NCBI GenBank assembly: GCA_027018975.1
Contig: JALUXN010000183.1
Location: forward strand, 1 to 11,534
Direction of reading: 5' to 3'
From: Mariprofundaceae bacterium
Lineage (GTDB): Bacteria; Pseudomonadota; Zetaproteobacteria; Mariprofundales; Mariprofundaceae
DNA length: 11,534 nt
Below, piece after piece: positions 6,006 through 11,534 of this stretch. The notes beneath the pieces are model-generated. The model was not told the DNA's origin. It was given only the letters and a program-made list of their open reading frames with translations, and ran no database searches. Position 1 is the first letter of the stretch. The number at the start of each line of letters is the position of its first letter. A program made the translations under genes and the position numbers.

Positions 6006-7277
6006 CTAAAAATGGTAGCTCACACGCGCACGCGCCAAGTTGTTGTTAATAAAGAACGCCTGATGCTGATCGGCATGCCAGTTTTCATACAACAGCGCGA
6101 CTGAGACGTGCGGATCAAAAACATGATCACTTGTCAGACGAATATCAAGCAAATTCATATTACTCTGCAGCGTCGGCATGTTCGATTTCATCACCACATA
6201 ACCGACATGCAGCTTGGTCTCGGGCTGGAATTTATACTCCAGTGTCACTTTAACCGAATTCATACGGGTCATGTCACTGTTCGGATTGCCGGTGGAGATT
6301 GCGCCATAGGCACCGGAACCCATCAGGAAGCCGTAGGTATATTCTGCATAGTTGCCGGCGTAGGTGTGAATGGTGTGGCTGCCGGCGCTTTTGCGCATCA
6401 GGTCAACGGCCAGCTGCGCCCGGAACTGATCACTGAGATCGGCGGTGACACGCGCACCAACATCAAAATAGTTGATGGTAGTTGATCCCTTGCCCCGCGC
6501 GCGGCGGTCGGCTTCGTAACGGCTCTGCGAACGGGAGCGCCAGCCATGCAGTTCGTAGGTGAGTGTGGGCGCGGCATCGCTGCTGTATTTGGCGTTGGCG
6601 TAGAACATCGAAACGGTCTGCGGAATTTCATAGAGCCATGCCGAACCTTGCAGACCGGCGCCGCTATCGACATCCACACCGCCGGCATAGAGGCCGCGAT
6701 TGTAGGTGGTGCCGAGCACTTTGGACATGCTCACCCAGCTCTTGTTGTTATTGCCGTTATCCAGGCCGGACATGTTATCGACATAGAGCAGGTGCGGGGT
6801 GATGTTGTCATTGAGTTTGGATGAGAAGTAAGCAGCGGCGAAGAGATCTTTAATCACACGCGCATCATCGGAGCCGACCAGCGGCGTGGTGAGCGCCTGA
6901 CGGCCGACAATCAGCTGGGTGCGATCATCGTCATAGCGCAGATTAAGCTCACCGAACATGGAGAAGCCCTTGGTGCCATCGAGCAGGTGGGTGTTGGCGA
7001 GCATCTTGCCGCTGCCGATCAGTTTCTGCGTGGTATAGCCGGCAATCTGGGCGGAGATATGGTTCACCGGCGCAGTCGAGAAGCGGATAAAGCCGCCGCC
7101 CGCCAGTCCGCCCGCTTTGGGGAAGAACGGTGCACCATCAGCGCTGCGGCCGTAATAAACCGTGCGCAGCTCGCCCTCAACCTTGCCCTGATTGAGTGCC
7201 TGCGCAAAATCAAAGGCATAAGCCGAAGTCTGGGCTGCACAACAGATGACAGCCGCCACAGATAGCTTCTTAAACAT
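6006..7277 (-). CDS. OprD-like outer membrane beta-barrel 1
   Basis: A 423-residue outer-membrane protein. The start is the ATG at 7277, preceded by GGGAGAGGGA; a longer GTG-started frame from 7334 has no ribosome site and overlaps the predicted promoter. A signal peptide ends near residue 21 (TSAYA). The mature part has alternating hydrophobic strands and ends in VSYHF, the C-terminal aromatic signal for barrel assembly. Segments such as EGELRTVYYGR (34-44), AGGGFIRFSTAP (59-70) and GLDNGNNNKSWVSMSK (171-186) resemble the OprD porin family, whose members admit amino acids, peptides or small organic molecules. It is clearly paralogous to barrel 2 (shared MSKVLGTTYN, DLMRK.AG.HTI, RYEADR). Binding protein 2 follows by 31 bases. 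The promoter region holds a nine-base G/C homopolymer. Confidence 0.85.
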   Translation of the reverse strand: MFKKLSVAAVICCAAQTSAYAFDFAQALNQGKVEGELRTVYYGRSADGAPFFPKAGGLAGGGFIRFSTAPVNHISAQIAGYTTQKLIGSGKMLANTHLLDGTKGFSMFGELNLRYDDDRTQLIVGRQALTTPLVGSDDARVIKDLFAAAYFSSKLNDNITPHLLYVDNMSGLDNGNNNKSWVSMSKVLGTTYNRGLYAGGVDVDSGAGLQGSAWLYEIPQTVSMFYANAKYSSDAAPTLTYELHGWRSRSQSRYEADRRARGKGSTTINYFDVGARVTADLSDQFRAQLAVDLMRKSAGSHTIHTYAGNYAEYTYGFLMGSGAYGAISTGNPNSDMTRMNSVKVTLEYKFQPETKLHVGYVVMKSNMPTLQSNMNLLDIRLTSDHVFDPHVSVALLYENWHADQHQAFFINNNLARARVSYHF

Positions 7278-7332
7278 GATTCCCTCTCCCAAAATGAATA
7301 TGAATAATTTATGTGAATTGAATGAAGCGCGC

Positions 7333-7361
7333 ACTATAGCAAAATCAGGGGGGGGGAACTA
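7333..7361 (-). promoter_or_regulatory. Probable promoter of barrel 1, spacer containing a nine-C tract
   Basis: On the minus strand an extended -10, TGC-TATAGT (TATAGT at 7338-7333), lies about 55 bases before the ATG at 7277. The spacer above it contains nine consecutive C (G on the plus strand, 7348-7356). The hexamer 17 bases upstream (TAGTTC) is a poor -35, so the promoter would depend on the extended -10, on an activator, or on tract length. Confidence 0.4.
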
Positions 7362-7377
7362 TAAGATGCCCCCGCCC
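7348..7377 (-). terminator. Possible weak terminator hairpin after barrel 2
   Basis: After the barrel 2 stop (7383) the minus strand has GGGGG, a 12-base interval, then the C tract, giving a 5-bp G:C stem, followed by TGATTTTG. The T run is short and the stem overlaps the barrel 1 promoter spacer, so this is a weak call and may not terminate. Confidence 0.25.
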
Positions 7378-7382
7378 GTCGC

Positions 7383-8669
7383 CTAAAAGTGGTAGAGCAG
7401 GCGGGAGCGGATGATGTTGTCGGTGGCCATGTCCGGTTCGTTGACATCGGCGCGGATGTGCTCGTATTCGAATTTGAAATCGAGCGGCTGCTGATCGATG
7501 TCGTTGGCGGTGAACATGAGATCCCAGATGGTGCTCGGCTTGGTGGTGTTCGGGCGGTTGCTCTGGATGAGGATATAGCCGCTGTGCAGTTTCATCTTCG
7601 GCTGGATGGCGTAGGTGACGCCGATTTTGCCTGCCTGCATGTGGGTTAGATCGTTGGCGGTGCCGGTGGAGGTCATACCGATCAGACCTGAGCCGAAGAC
7701 GGTGCCGGTGGTGTATTCCGGATAGTTGCCGTAATAGGCTTGAATGGTGTGGGTGCCGGCGGGTTTGCGCATCAGATCGCCGGCCAGTTGCAGGGTGAAG
7801 GCATCGATTTGGGCGTTGATGCGTGCGCCGAGGAAGTAGTAGTTCACCCGCGTGGAGGCTTGCCTCTGCCGGGCGCGGTCGGCTTCGTAGCGGCCGTGTG
7901 ACTGGCCGCGCCAGGCGTGCAGATCGTAGGAGAGACCGAGCGGGCTATCATCTGGGGTGTAGCTGGCATCGACATAAAATAGATTGGCGGTGCGCTGCAC
8001 ATCGTAATCCCAGACGCGCAGGCTGACATTGTCGTTCTTGTAATTGATGCCGGCGGCGAACATGCCGGCGTTGTAGGTGGTGCCGAGCACTTTGGACATG
8101 CTCACCCAGTCTTTGTTGATATTGCCGTTGTCGAGACCGCTCATGGCGTGGATATAGAGCAGGTCGGCGCTGAGCTGATCGTTGAGATGGGTGGAGGCGT
8201 GCGCTGCGGTGAAGAGATTTTCGATCACGCGCGCATCATCGGGTGTGACCAGTGGCGTGGAGACCTCTTGATTACCGACGATCAGGGCGGTGGTCTCATC
8301 GTCGTAGCGGAGATTGGCCTCGCCGAGAAGGGTGAAGCCATGCTTACGGCCGCTGGTGACAAGGCTGGTCTTGGCAATGGCGTTGGTCAGGATCGGTTGT
8401 GTGGTGTAGAGCGCGATCTGGCCGGAGATGTGGTTGTAGGTGGGGGTGGTCAGGCGCAGGAAGCCGCCGGCAGCTAGGCCGTGTGCGCCGTTGCTGCTCT
8501 TTCCCATGTAGATGGCGCGCAGCTCGCCGGAGAGTTGGTATGCGTTCGGATTGTCGCGACTGGCTGAGCCAGCGCTGGCCGCGTGGGCAGGCTGGGTGAG
8601 CGCGCAGCTGATCAGCAGTGCGCCGCAGATATGTTTGAGATGTCCTTGGGTAAAGGGTTTTCTGTACAT
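7383..8669 (-). CDS. OprD-like outer membrane beta-barrel 2
   Basis: A 428-residue outer-membrane protein paralogous to barrel 1. The start is ATG at 8669, with AGGGGC just upstream; the longer frame from 8807 overlaps binding protein 3, has no ribosome site and would bury the signal peptide. The signal peptide covers 1-30 (GALLISCALTQPAHA). The mature part has the same OprD-like strand pattern (LSGELRAIYMGK, AAGGFLRLTTP, GLDNGNINKDWVSMSK) and ends in LLYHF, an assembly signal. OprD-type porins form specific channels for small solutes. It begins 16 bases after the binding protein 3 stop, so siaB2, binding protein 3 and this barrel probably form one transcript. Conserved segments with barrel 1 extend along the full length, pointing to duplication followed by divergence. 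Confidence 0.85.
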   Translation of the reverse strand: MYRKPFTQGHLKHICGALLISCALTQPAHAASAGSASRDNPNAYQLSGELRAIYMGKSSNGAHGLAAGGFLRLTTPTYNHISGQIALYTTQPILTNAIAKTSLVTSGRKHGFTLLGEANLRYDDETTALIVGNQEVSTPLVTPDDARVIENLFTAAHASTHLNDQLSADLLYIHAMSGLDNGNINKDWVSMSKVLGTTYNAGMFAAGINYKNDNVSLRVWDYDVQRTANLFYVDASYTPDDSPLGLSYDLHAWRGQSHGRYEADRARQRQASTRVNYYFLGARINAQIDAFTLQLAGDLMRKPAGTHTIQAYYGNYPEYTTGTVFGSGLIGMTSTGTANDLTHMQAGKIGVTYAIQPKMKLHSGYILIQSNRPNTTKPSTIWDLMFTANDIDQQPLDFKFEYEHIRADVNEPDMATDNIIRSRLLYHF

Positions 8670-8685
8670 GCTTGCCCCTGAAGGT

Positions 8686-9504
8686 TTATTGATAGGGCGC
8701 GATGATTTTTGCGTATTGGCCGTTTGCCTTGAGCTGGTCGAGCGACTGCTGCATGGCGTGAATGGCTGCCGGATCGCTGTGGCGGTTGCAGGCGTAGTAG
8801 AGCTCACCTCGCTTCAACAGATAGACCTGCTCGAAGAGATCGGCGGGGAAGTGGTGCTGGCGGATATTCCACTGCACTACGTTGCCTTCGTAGGCGAAGA
8901 GATCGATGCGCCCCTTCTGCAGCTTGGTTAGCGATGAGGCGACCACATGCCGCCCGCTGAGTCGATCGAGGCGATCGATGGCGATGCCACCGGCGGTGAG
9001 CAGCTGCTCACCAATATCTTTGATCACTGTGCCGATTTTGTATTGCTTCAGATCATCAAAGCTGTGGATGGTGATGTGCCGATCCCGCCGCGCCACCAGA
9101 ACCACGATGGTGTCGCTGATCGGGCCGACCCACTGGAAGTGCGGCTCCCGCTCGGCGGTGCGTGTGGTGGAGAAGATGCAGTTGTTTTTGCGCTTGAGGG
9201 CGAACTGATAGCCGCGCGCCCACGGGCCGAGCTTGATCTGCTCGCGGCGGAGCGGGGCGTGCATGTTGTGTTCGATAGCCAGCAGCAGATCGACCGCCAT
9301 GCCGACCGTCTCCCCATCGCGCTGGAAGTTGTAGGGCGGATAGGATTCGGTGCGGAATGATAGCGTTTGCCGGGGTGGCGTCTGCTCGGGTGCTGCTGCA
9401 GCGGCCAGCGGCATGATCAGCGCGAGACAGCCAGCCAGCAGCGGCAAGATCAGGGCGAATGTACGATGTTGTGGTGTCATGTGGATGGGCGGCGCCTTCA
9501 TCAT
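8686..9504 (-). CDS. Periplasmic substrate-binding protein 3 (SBP_bac_3 / PBPb family)
   Basis: A 272-residue solute-binding protein, the most diverged of the three. The start is one of two consecutive ATGs at 9504 or 9501, after GAGC; a later ATG at residue 9 has no ribosome site. The signal region is long: an LAGC lipobox-like stretch at 23-26 sits inside a hydrophobic run that continues to PLAAAAA, so either lipoprotein processing or ordinary cleavage near residue 38 is possible. The mature domain has FRTESYPPYNF, GPWARG and RTAERE, the same landmarks as the other two copies. It starts 9 bases after the siaB2 stop and ends 16 bases before barrel 2. The tight packing with a SiaB-type kinase, and the absence of ABC transporter genes, favour a sensory role over uptake, though uptake with a distant transporter is not excluded. 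Confidence 0.86.
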   Translation of the reverse strand: MMKAPPIHMTPQHRTFALILPLLAGCLALIMPLAAAAAPEQTPPRQTLSFRTESYPPYNFQRDGETVGMAVDLLLAIEHNMHAPLRREQIKLGPWARGYQFALKRKNNCIFSTTRTAEREPHFQWVGPISDTIVVLVARRDRHITIHSFDDLKQYKIGTVIKDIGEQLLTAGGIAIDRLDRLSGRHVVASSLTKLQKGRIDLFAYEGNVVQWNIRQHHFPADLFEQVYLLKRGELYYACNRHSDPAAIHAMQQSLDQLKANGQYAKIIAPYQ

Positions 9505-9513
9505 GCTCGGCCG

Positions 9514-10077
9514 TTACGCCGATTTTTTCTTCTGGCGGATGGTGGCCTTGAAACGGAAGAATGATTTGCCTTCGCACAGCGGCACAAATGTGTAATCGAC
9601 CGATTCGCAGCGTTTGGCGATCTCAAAAAAGCCCAAGCCGCCCCCCTTGCTGTGGGTCTCTTTGCCGCTGCGGCGCAACTCGCGATATTTCTTTTTGATG
9701 CCGGCCTGATCGAGCGTGGCGATGAGTTTGAGCTTCTCTTCGATCTTCACCTGATCGGCATCGGCGACGATATTCTGACTGTAAATGATATAGCCATCAT
9801 CCCCATCGGTAAGGCGTTGCACGACCACCAGCCCCTCGTTTTTGTTCTCTTCGCCAATATTGCGCGCTTTGGCGTAGTTCAGGATATTTTGCGACAGCTC
9901 GACAAAAATTGTCAGCACATTGGTGGCGGTGGAGAGGCCGACATTGGAATCCTCAACATCTTTTTCCAGCCCTTCAGCCATGCCGGAAATCAACGCCTGT
10001 GTCATCCACTTGCCATAGACAACGAAGACCACCTTGTCCTTGACAACGATATGTTCCAATTTTTTGAAATTCAGCAA
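9514..10077 (-). CDS. siaB: SiaB-family protein kinase 2 (DUF6272, GHKL-like ATPase fold)
   Basis: A 187-residue paralogue of siaB1, about three quarters identical. It has the same N-box-like ELSQNILNYAK and glycine-rich SKGGGLGFFEIAKR motifs, expected for an ATP-using kinase acting on a SiaC-type protein. The start is taken as TTG at 10077, directly after GGGAGGGGAG, matching the start of siaB1. A longer frame to a GTG at 10167 has no ribosome site, and the extra 30 residues have no counterpart in siaB1. No second siaC is adjacent: binding protein 3 follows after 9 bases. It may share the SiaC at 3938-4321 or serve a partner elsewhere. The ribosome site has an exact 8-base complement about 60 bases upstream in the leader, which could mask it. 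Confidence 0.85.
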   Translation of the reverse strand: MLNFKKLEHIVVKDKVVFVVYGKWMTQALISGMAEGLEKDVEDSNVGLSTATNVLTIFVELSQNILNYAKARNIGEENKNEGLVVVQRLTDGDDGYIIYSQNIVADADQVKIEEKLKLIATLDQAGIKKKYRELRRSGKETHSKGGGLGFFEIAKRCESVDYTFVPLCEGKSFFRFKATIRQKKKSA

Positions 10078-10078
10078 T

Positions 10079-10088
10079 CTCCCCTCCC
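10079..10088 (-). promoter_or_regulatory. Shine-Dalgarno fixing the TTG start of siaB2
   Basis: The minus strand reads GGGAGGGGAG one base before TTG (10077-10075), identical to the site before siaB1. It argues against the upstream GTG at 10167 as the start. Confidence 0.8.
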
Positions 10089-10143
10089 GGATGTCGCAGA
10101 CTGAATAGCACGGAGAACCAGCTACATATTCATAAAAACGTTT

Positions 10144-10151
10144 GAGGGGAG
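10144..10151 (-). promoter_or_regulatory. Possible anti-Shine-Dalgarno segment in the siaB2 leader
   Basis: The minus strand reads CTCCCCTC, an exact complement of GAGGGGAG at 10086-10079, which is the siaB2 ribosome site. Pairing would enclose a 57-base loop and hide the site. It matters only if the transcript starts upstream of 10151; the siaB1 leader has no equivalent. Confidence 0.3.
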
Positions 10152-10260
10152 TGAAACTATCGATCACAAATCGCCAAGTCCAGATAGCTGTGGTGTCGTG
10201 GTGGGGCAGGGTGGTTGCGTCATGAAAACGGTTTATTGTGGGTTGGAGCCGGTGCGTATG

Positions 10261-10282
10261 GATTCCCGCCTGCGCGGAAATC
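10261..10282. repeat. dRS3-like inverted repeat
   Basis: GATTCCCGC, a 4-base loop, then GCGGAAATC form an imperfect inverted repeat with one mismatch. This ATTCCC-N8-GGGAAT type of dispersed repeat is common in proteobacterial intergenic regions and is called dRS3 in Neisseria. A second weak inverted repeat (CTATCCGG with CCGATAG) follows within the next 25 bases. Confidence 0.5.
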
Positions 10283-10343
10283 TATCCGGCCAATGATCTC
10301 CGATAGATGCACTCGGGGGGGCGGTGCGCAAAACGTGGGAATG

Positions 10344-10359
10344 TCGGCGGATGCGCCGA
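10344..10359 (-). terminator. Hairpin 26 bases after fliS, possible terminator
   Basis: TCGGCG-CATC-CGCCGA is a perfect 6-bp stem with a 4-base loop, beginning 26 bases after the fliS stop. No T run follows immediately (ATTCCCACGTTTT), so intrinsic termination would be weak. Confidence 0.3.
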
Positions 10360-10385
10360 GTAGAGTTTGTGTGTGCGCGGAGCGT

Positions 10386-10793
10386 TTAAGCGGCTTGGAC
10401 GGCCTGTTGGGTGGGAGTGGGCGCTTCGTTCTGCGCTGCAGCGAGGCCGATCCACCCTTCGCGCAGCTCCTGTACCAGTTTGCTGACATCATCGATCGCC
10501 TCGGTGGAGCAGCTGCATAGTCCTTCGGTCAGGCGGTTCATCATGTAGAGGTAGAGGCTGGCGAGGCTGCGGGCAATATCTTCGCCCTGTTCCATATCCA
10601 GTGAACTGGAGAGCTCGATCAGCGCCTCCATGGCAAGGCCGGTCTGTTCGGCTTCTGCGGCGAGGTCGCCGGCCAGCACAGCTGCCCGCGCACGCGCCAG
10701 TGATTTGTAGAGTGCTTCGTAGGTGAGCAGCACCAGCCCCAGCGGTGTTGCGCCCTGAACGCGATGTTGTTGGTAGGTTTGGTATCCGGTCAT
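10386..10793 (-). CDS. fliS: Flagellar export chaperone FliS
   Basis: A 135-residue helical cytoplasmic protein of normal FliS length. FliS binds the C-terminus of newly made flagellin, prevents its aggregation and hands it to the flagellar export gate. Recognisable features are the N-terminal GYQTYQQHRVQGATP, the LLTYEALYKSLARA helix, and the family hallmark DIARSLASLYLYMMNRL, followed by KLVQELREGW. The start is the ATG at 10793, with AAGGAGG at ideal spacing; the longer frame from 10844 lacks a ribosome site. FliS is usually next to fliD and flagellin genes; here it is alone, divergent from yebC, with its own FliA-type promoter at 10862-10888. The Sia-type genes follow on the same strand after 308 bases. 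Confidence 0.93.
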   Translation of the reverse strand: MTGYQTYQQHRVQGATPLGLVLLTYEALYKSLARARAAVLAGDLAAEAEQTGLAMEALIELSSSLDMEQGEDIARSLASLYLYMMNRLTEGLCSCSTEAIDDVSKLVQELREGWIGLAAAQNEAPTPTQQAVQAA

Positions 10794-10861
10794 GATTGCC
10801 TCCTTGCTGTGCTTGCCGGTGCGATCATCGCACTGCGACGACATGCGTCGCCTATTGATAC

Positions 10862-10888
10862 CTATCGAGTATGGAAAGGCATACTTGA
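10862..10888 (-). promoter_or_regulatory. FliA (sigma-28) type promoter for fliS
   Basis: On the minus strand TCAAGTAT (10888-10881), exactly 11 bases, then CTCGATAG (10869-10862). Compared with the FliA consensus TAAAGTTT-N11-GCCGATAA this is 6 of 8 and 5 of 8, with the CGATA core intact. The predicted leader is about 60 bases. It fits late flagellar gene control of fliS. Confidence 0.55.
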
Positions 10889-10920
10889 GCCCCGGCAGCC
10901 TACGGCGTGCTACGAATCAT

Positions 10921-10983
10921 CAATCGCATGGGGAAGGGGCAGGCGATTGCGCGGATCGTCATCTTGACGAACATGCGATTGCG
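10921..10983. repeat. Inverted and direct copies of a GCGATTG motif
   Basis: CAATCGCATG (10921-10930) and CATGCGATTG (10972-10981) are a perfect 10-bp inverted repeat 41 bases apart. GCGATTGCG occurs directly at 10943-10951 and 10975-10983. They could be protein binding sites, or a foldable RNA segment. Confidence 0.4.
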
Positions 10984-11000
10984 ATGGCGGATTGGTTTGC

Positions 11001-11031
11001 AAAAAAAGCGCTGCGCGACAGTATGCAGCGC
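11001..11031 (-). terminator. Strong intrinsic terminator reading leftward, with no obvious gene
   Basis: On the minus strand GCGCTGC, a 10-base loop, GCAGCGC, then seven T form a textbook Rho-independent terminator. No protein gene lies upstream of it on this strand: to the right is yebC on the opposite strand. It could end a small RNA or block antisense transcription into fliS. Confidence 0.75.
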
Positions 11032-11112
11032 CGTTGATCCCCCCTTGATTGATCATTGCGCATGAGCGACGCAAGCAGCTGATGCGATACCTAGACGCAG
11101 CAGGAGTTCTCC

Positions 11113-11534
11113 ATGGCAGGGCATAATAAGTGGTCCAGTATTAAGCATAAAAAAGCGGCAGTCGATGCCAAGCGCGGTAAGATTTTTACCCGCTATATCC
11201 GCGAAATCACCATCGCTGCCCGCAATGGCGATGACCCCGATGCCAATCCGCGTCTGCGTGCGGCGATTACGGCGGCCAAGGGCGTCAATATGCCCAAAGA
11301 CAACATCGAGCGCGCCATTGCCCGCGGTGCCGGTGGCGGTGAGGGGAGCAATATTGATGAGGTGCGCTACGAGGGGTATGGCCAGGGCGGCGTTGCCATT
11401 CTGGTCGATTGCATGACCGACAACCGCAACCGCACCGTCTCCGAGGTGCGCTCCGCCTTCAATAAGGGCGGCGGTAATATGGGCGAGTCGGGTTGCGTGA
11501 GCTGGATGTTCCATCAGAAGGGGCAGTTTGTCTT
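11113..11534 (+). CDS. yebC: YebC/TACO1-family protein (3' end beyond window)
   Basis: The first 140 residues of a protein usually about 240-250 residues long. The N-terminus MAGHNKWSSIKHKK is the family signature, followed by GKIFTRYIREI, the NPRLRAAI segment, KGVNMPKDNIERAI and a glycine-rich GAGGG, and later GG.AILVDCMTDNRNRT. YebC-family proteins were long described as transcriptional regulators; more recent work links members to translation, relieving ribosome stalling on proline-rich stretches. The ATG has AGGAG upstream, inside a 10-bp palindrome GGAGTTCTCC (11103-11112). Normal for a chromosomal housekeeping gene, often next to ruv genes, which are not seen in this window. It is divergent from fliS and unrelated in function to the minus-strand cluster. 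Confidence 0.95.
   Translation, partial: MAGHNKWSSIKHKKAAVDAKRGKIFTRYIREITIAARNGDDPDANPRLRAAITAAKGVNMPKDNIERAIARGAGGGEGSNIDEVRYEGYGQGGVAILVDCMTDNRNRTVSEVRSAFNKGGGNMGESGCVSWMFHQKGQFV

Larger units (their letters stand above)
10078..10385. other. 308-base gap between fliS and siaB2
   Basis: No gene is supported here. It contains the siaB2 ribosome site, a possible masking sequence (10144-10151), a hairpin after fliS (10344-10359), and a dRS3-like inverted repeat (10261-10282). I see no convincing -35/-10 pair for siaB2, although transcription from within this gap is likely. Confidence 0.5.
10794..11112. other. 319-base divergent intergenic region between fliS and yebC
   Basis: It holds the fliS ribosome site and FliA-type promoter, repeated GCGATTG motifs (10921-10983), and a leftward intrinsic terminator (11001-11031). 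No protein gene is supported, and I see no confident promoter for yebC. Confidence 0.5.

Noticed and set aside
8670..8807. 46-residue N-terminal extension of barrel 2
   Set aside because: It overlaps binding protein 3, and the internal ATG at 8669 has a ribosome site followed directly by a signal peptide.
10078..10167. 30-residue N-terminal extension of siaB2 from GTG at 10167
   Set aside because: No ribosome site, no counterpart in siaB1, and an identical Shine-Dalgarno plus TTG marks the start in both paralogues.
10261..10320. CRISPR-like or tRNA-like structure in the inverted repeats after fliS
   Set aside because: The repeats are single short hairpins without regular spacing, and no cloverleaf or CCA end is visible.
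10220..10492. 90-codon minus-strand frame after and overlapping fliS
   Set aside because: It overlaps the fliS 3' end in another frame, has no ribosome site and no family resemblance.
11053..11514. 153-codon frame on the minus strand opposite yebC
   Set aside because: The plus strand matches the YebC family from its first residues; the opposite frame is a shadow of that coding sequence.

Overview
The window looks like chromosome from a flagellated, didermic Gram-negative proteobacterium. The support is Sec-type signal peptides, two outer-membrane beta-barrels ending in aromatic residues, a FliS chaperone with a FliA-like promoter, YebC, moderately GC-rich codon use and c-di-GMP-type signalling proteins. 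A gamma- or zetaproteobacterium is plausible, but I cannot name the genus. All genes lie on the minus strand except yebC at the right edge.

Layout, in the direction of minus-strand transcription (right to left): fliS (10386-10793); a 308-base gap; siaB-like kinase 2 (9514-10077), periplasmic binding protein 3 (8686-9504) and OprD-like barrel 2 (7383-8669), closely packed; a 105-base gap holding a nine-G tract and a probable promoter; OprD-like barrel 1 (6006-7277) and binding protein 2 (5225-5974); a 142-bp IS66-type MITE with a perfect 8-bp target duplication (5073-5230); then a second run of siaB-like kinase 1 (4393-4962), siaC-like (3938-4321), a soluble HD-GYP protein (2534-3934), binding protein 1 (1742-2530) and a large membrane sensor that runs off the left edge (1-1738). 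The plus-strand yebC starts at 11113 and runs off the right edge. The gap between fliS and yebC holds a FliA-type promoter and an unexplained leftward intrinsic terminator.

The kinase and SiaC-like proteins resemble the SiaB/SiaC pair of the Pseudomonas SiaABCD partner-switch pathway. There, the PP2C phosphatase SiaA and the kinase SiaB set the phosphorylation of SiaC, and unphosphorylated SiaC activates the diguanylate cyclase SiaD. In this window the gene directly after siaC is an HD-GYP protein with an N-terminal coiled coil instead of a GGDEF protein. The truncated sensor at the left edge is a candidate for the SiaA role, but its output domain lies outside the window. Three binding proteins with no ABC permease or ATPase, and two related OprD-like barrels, are interleaved with the signalling genes. 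My working hypothesis is a ligand-sensing variant of the Sia pathway: barrels admit a solute, binding proteins present it, the sensor signals across the inner membrane, and SiaB/SiaC tune a c-di-GMP phosphodiesterase. The gene content is seen directly; the wiring is inference.
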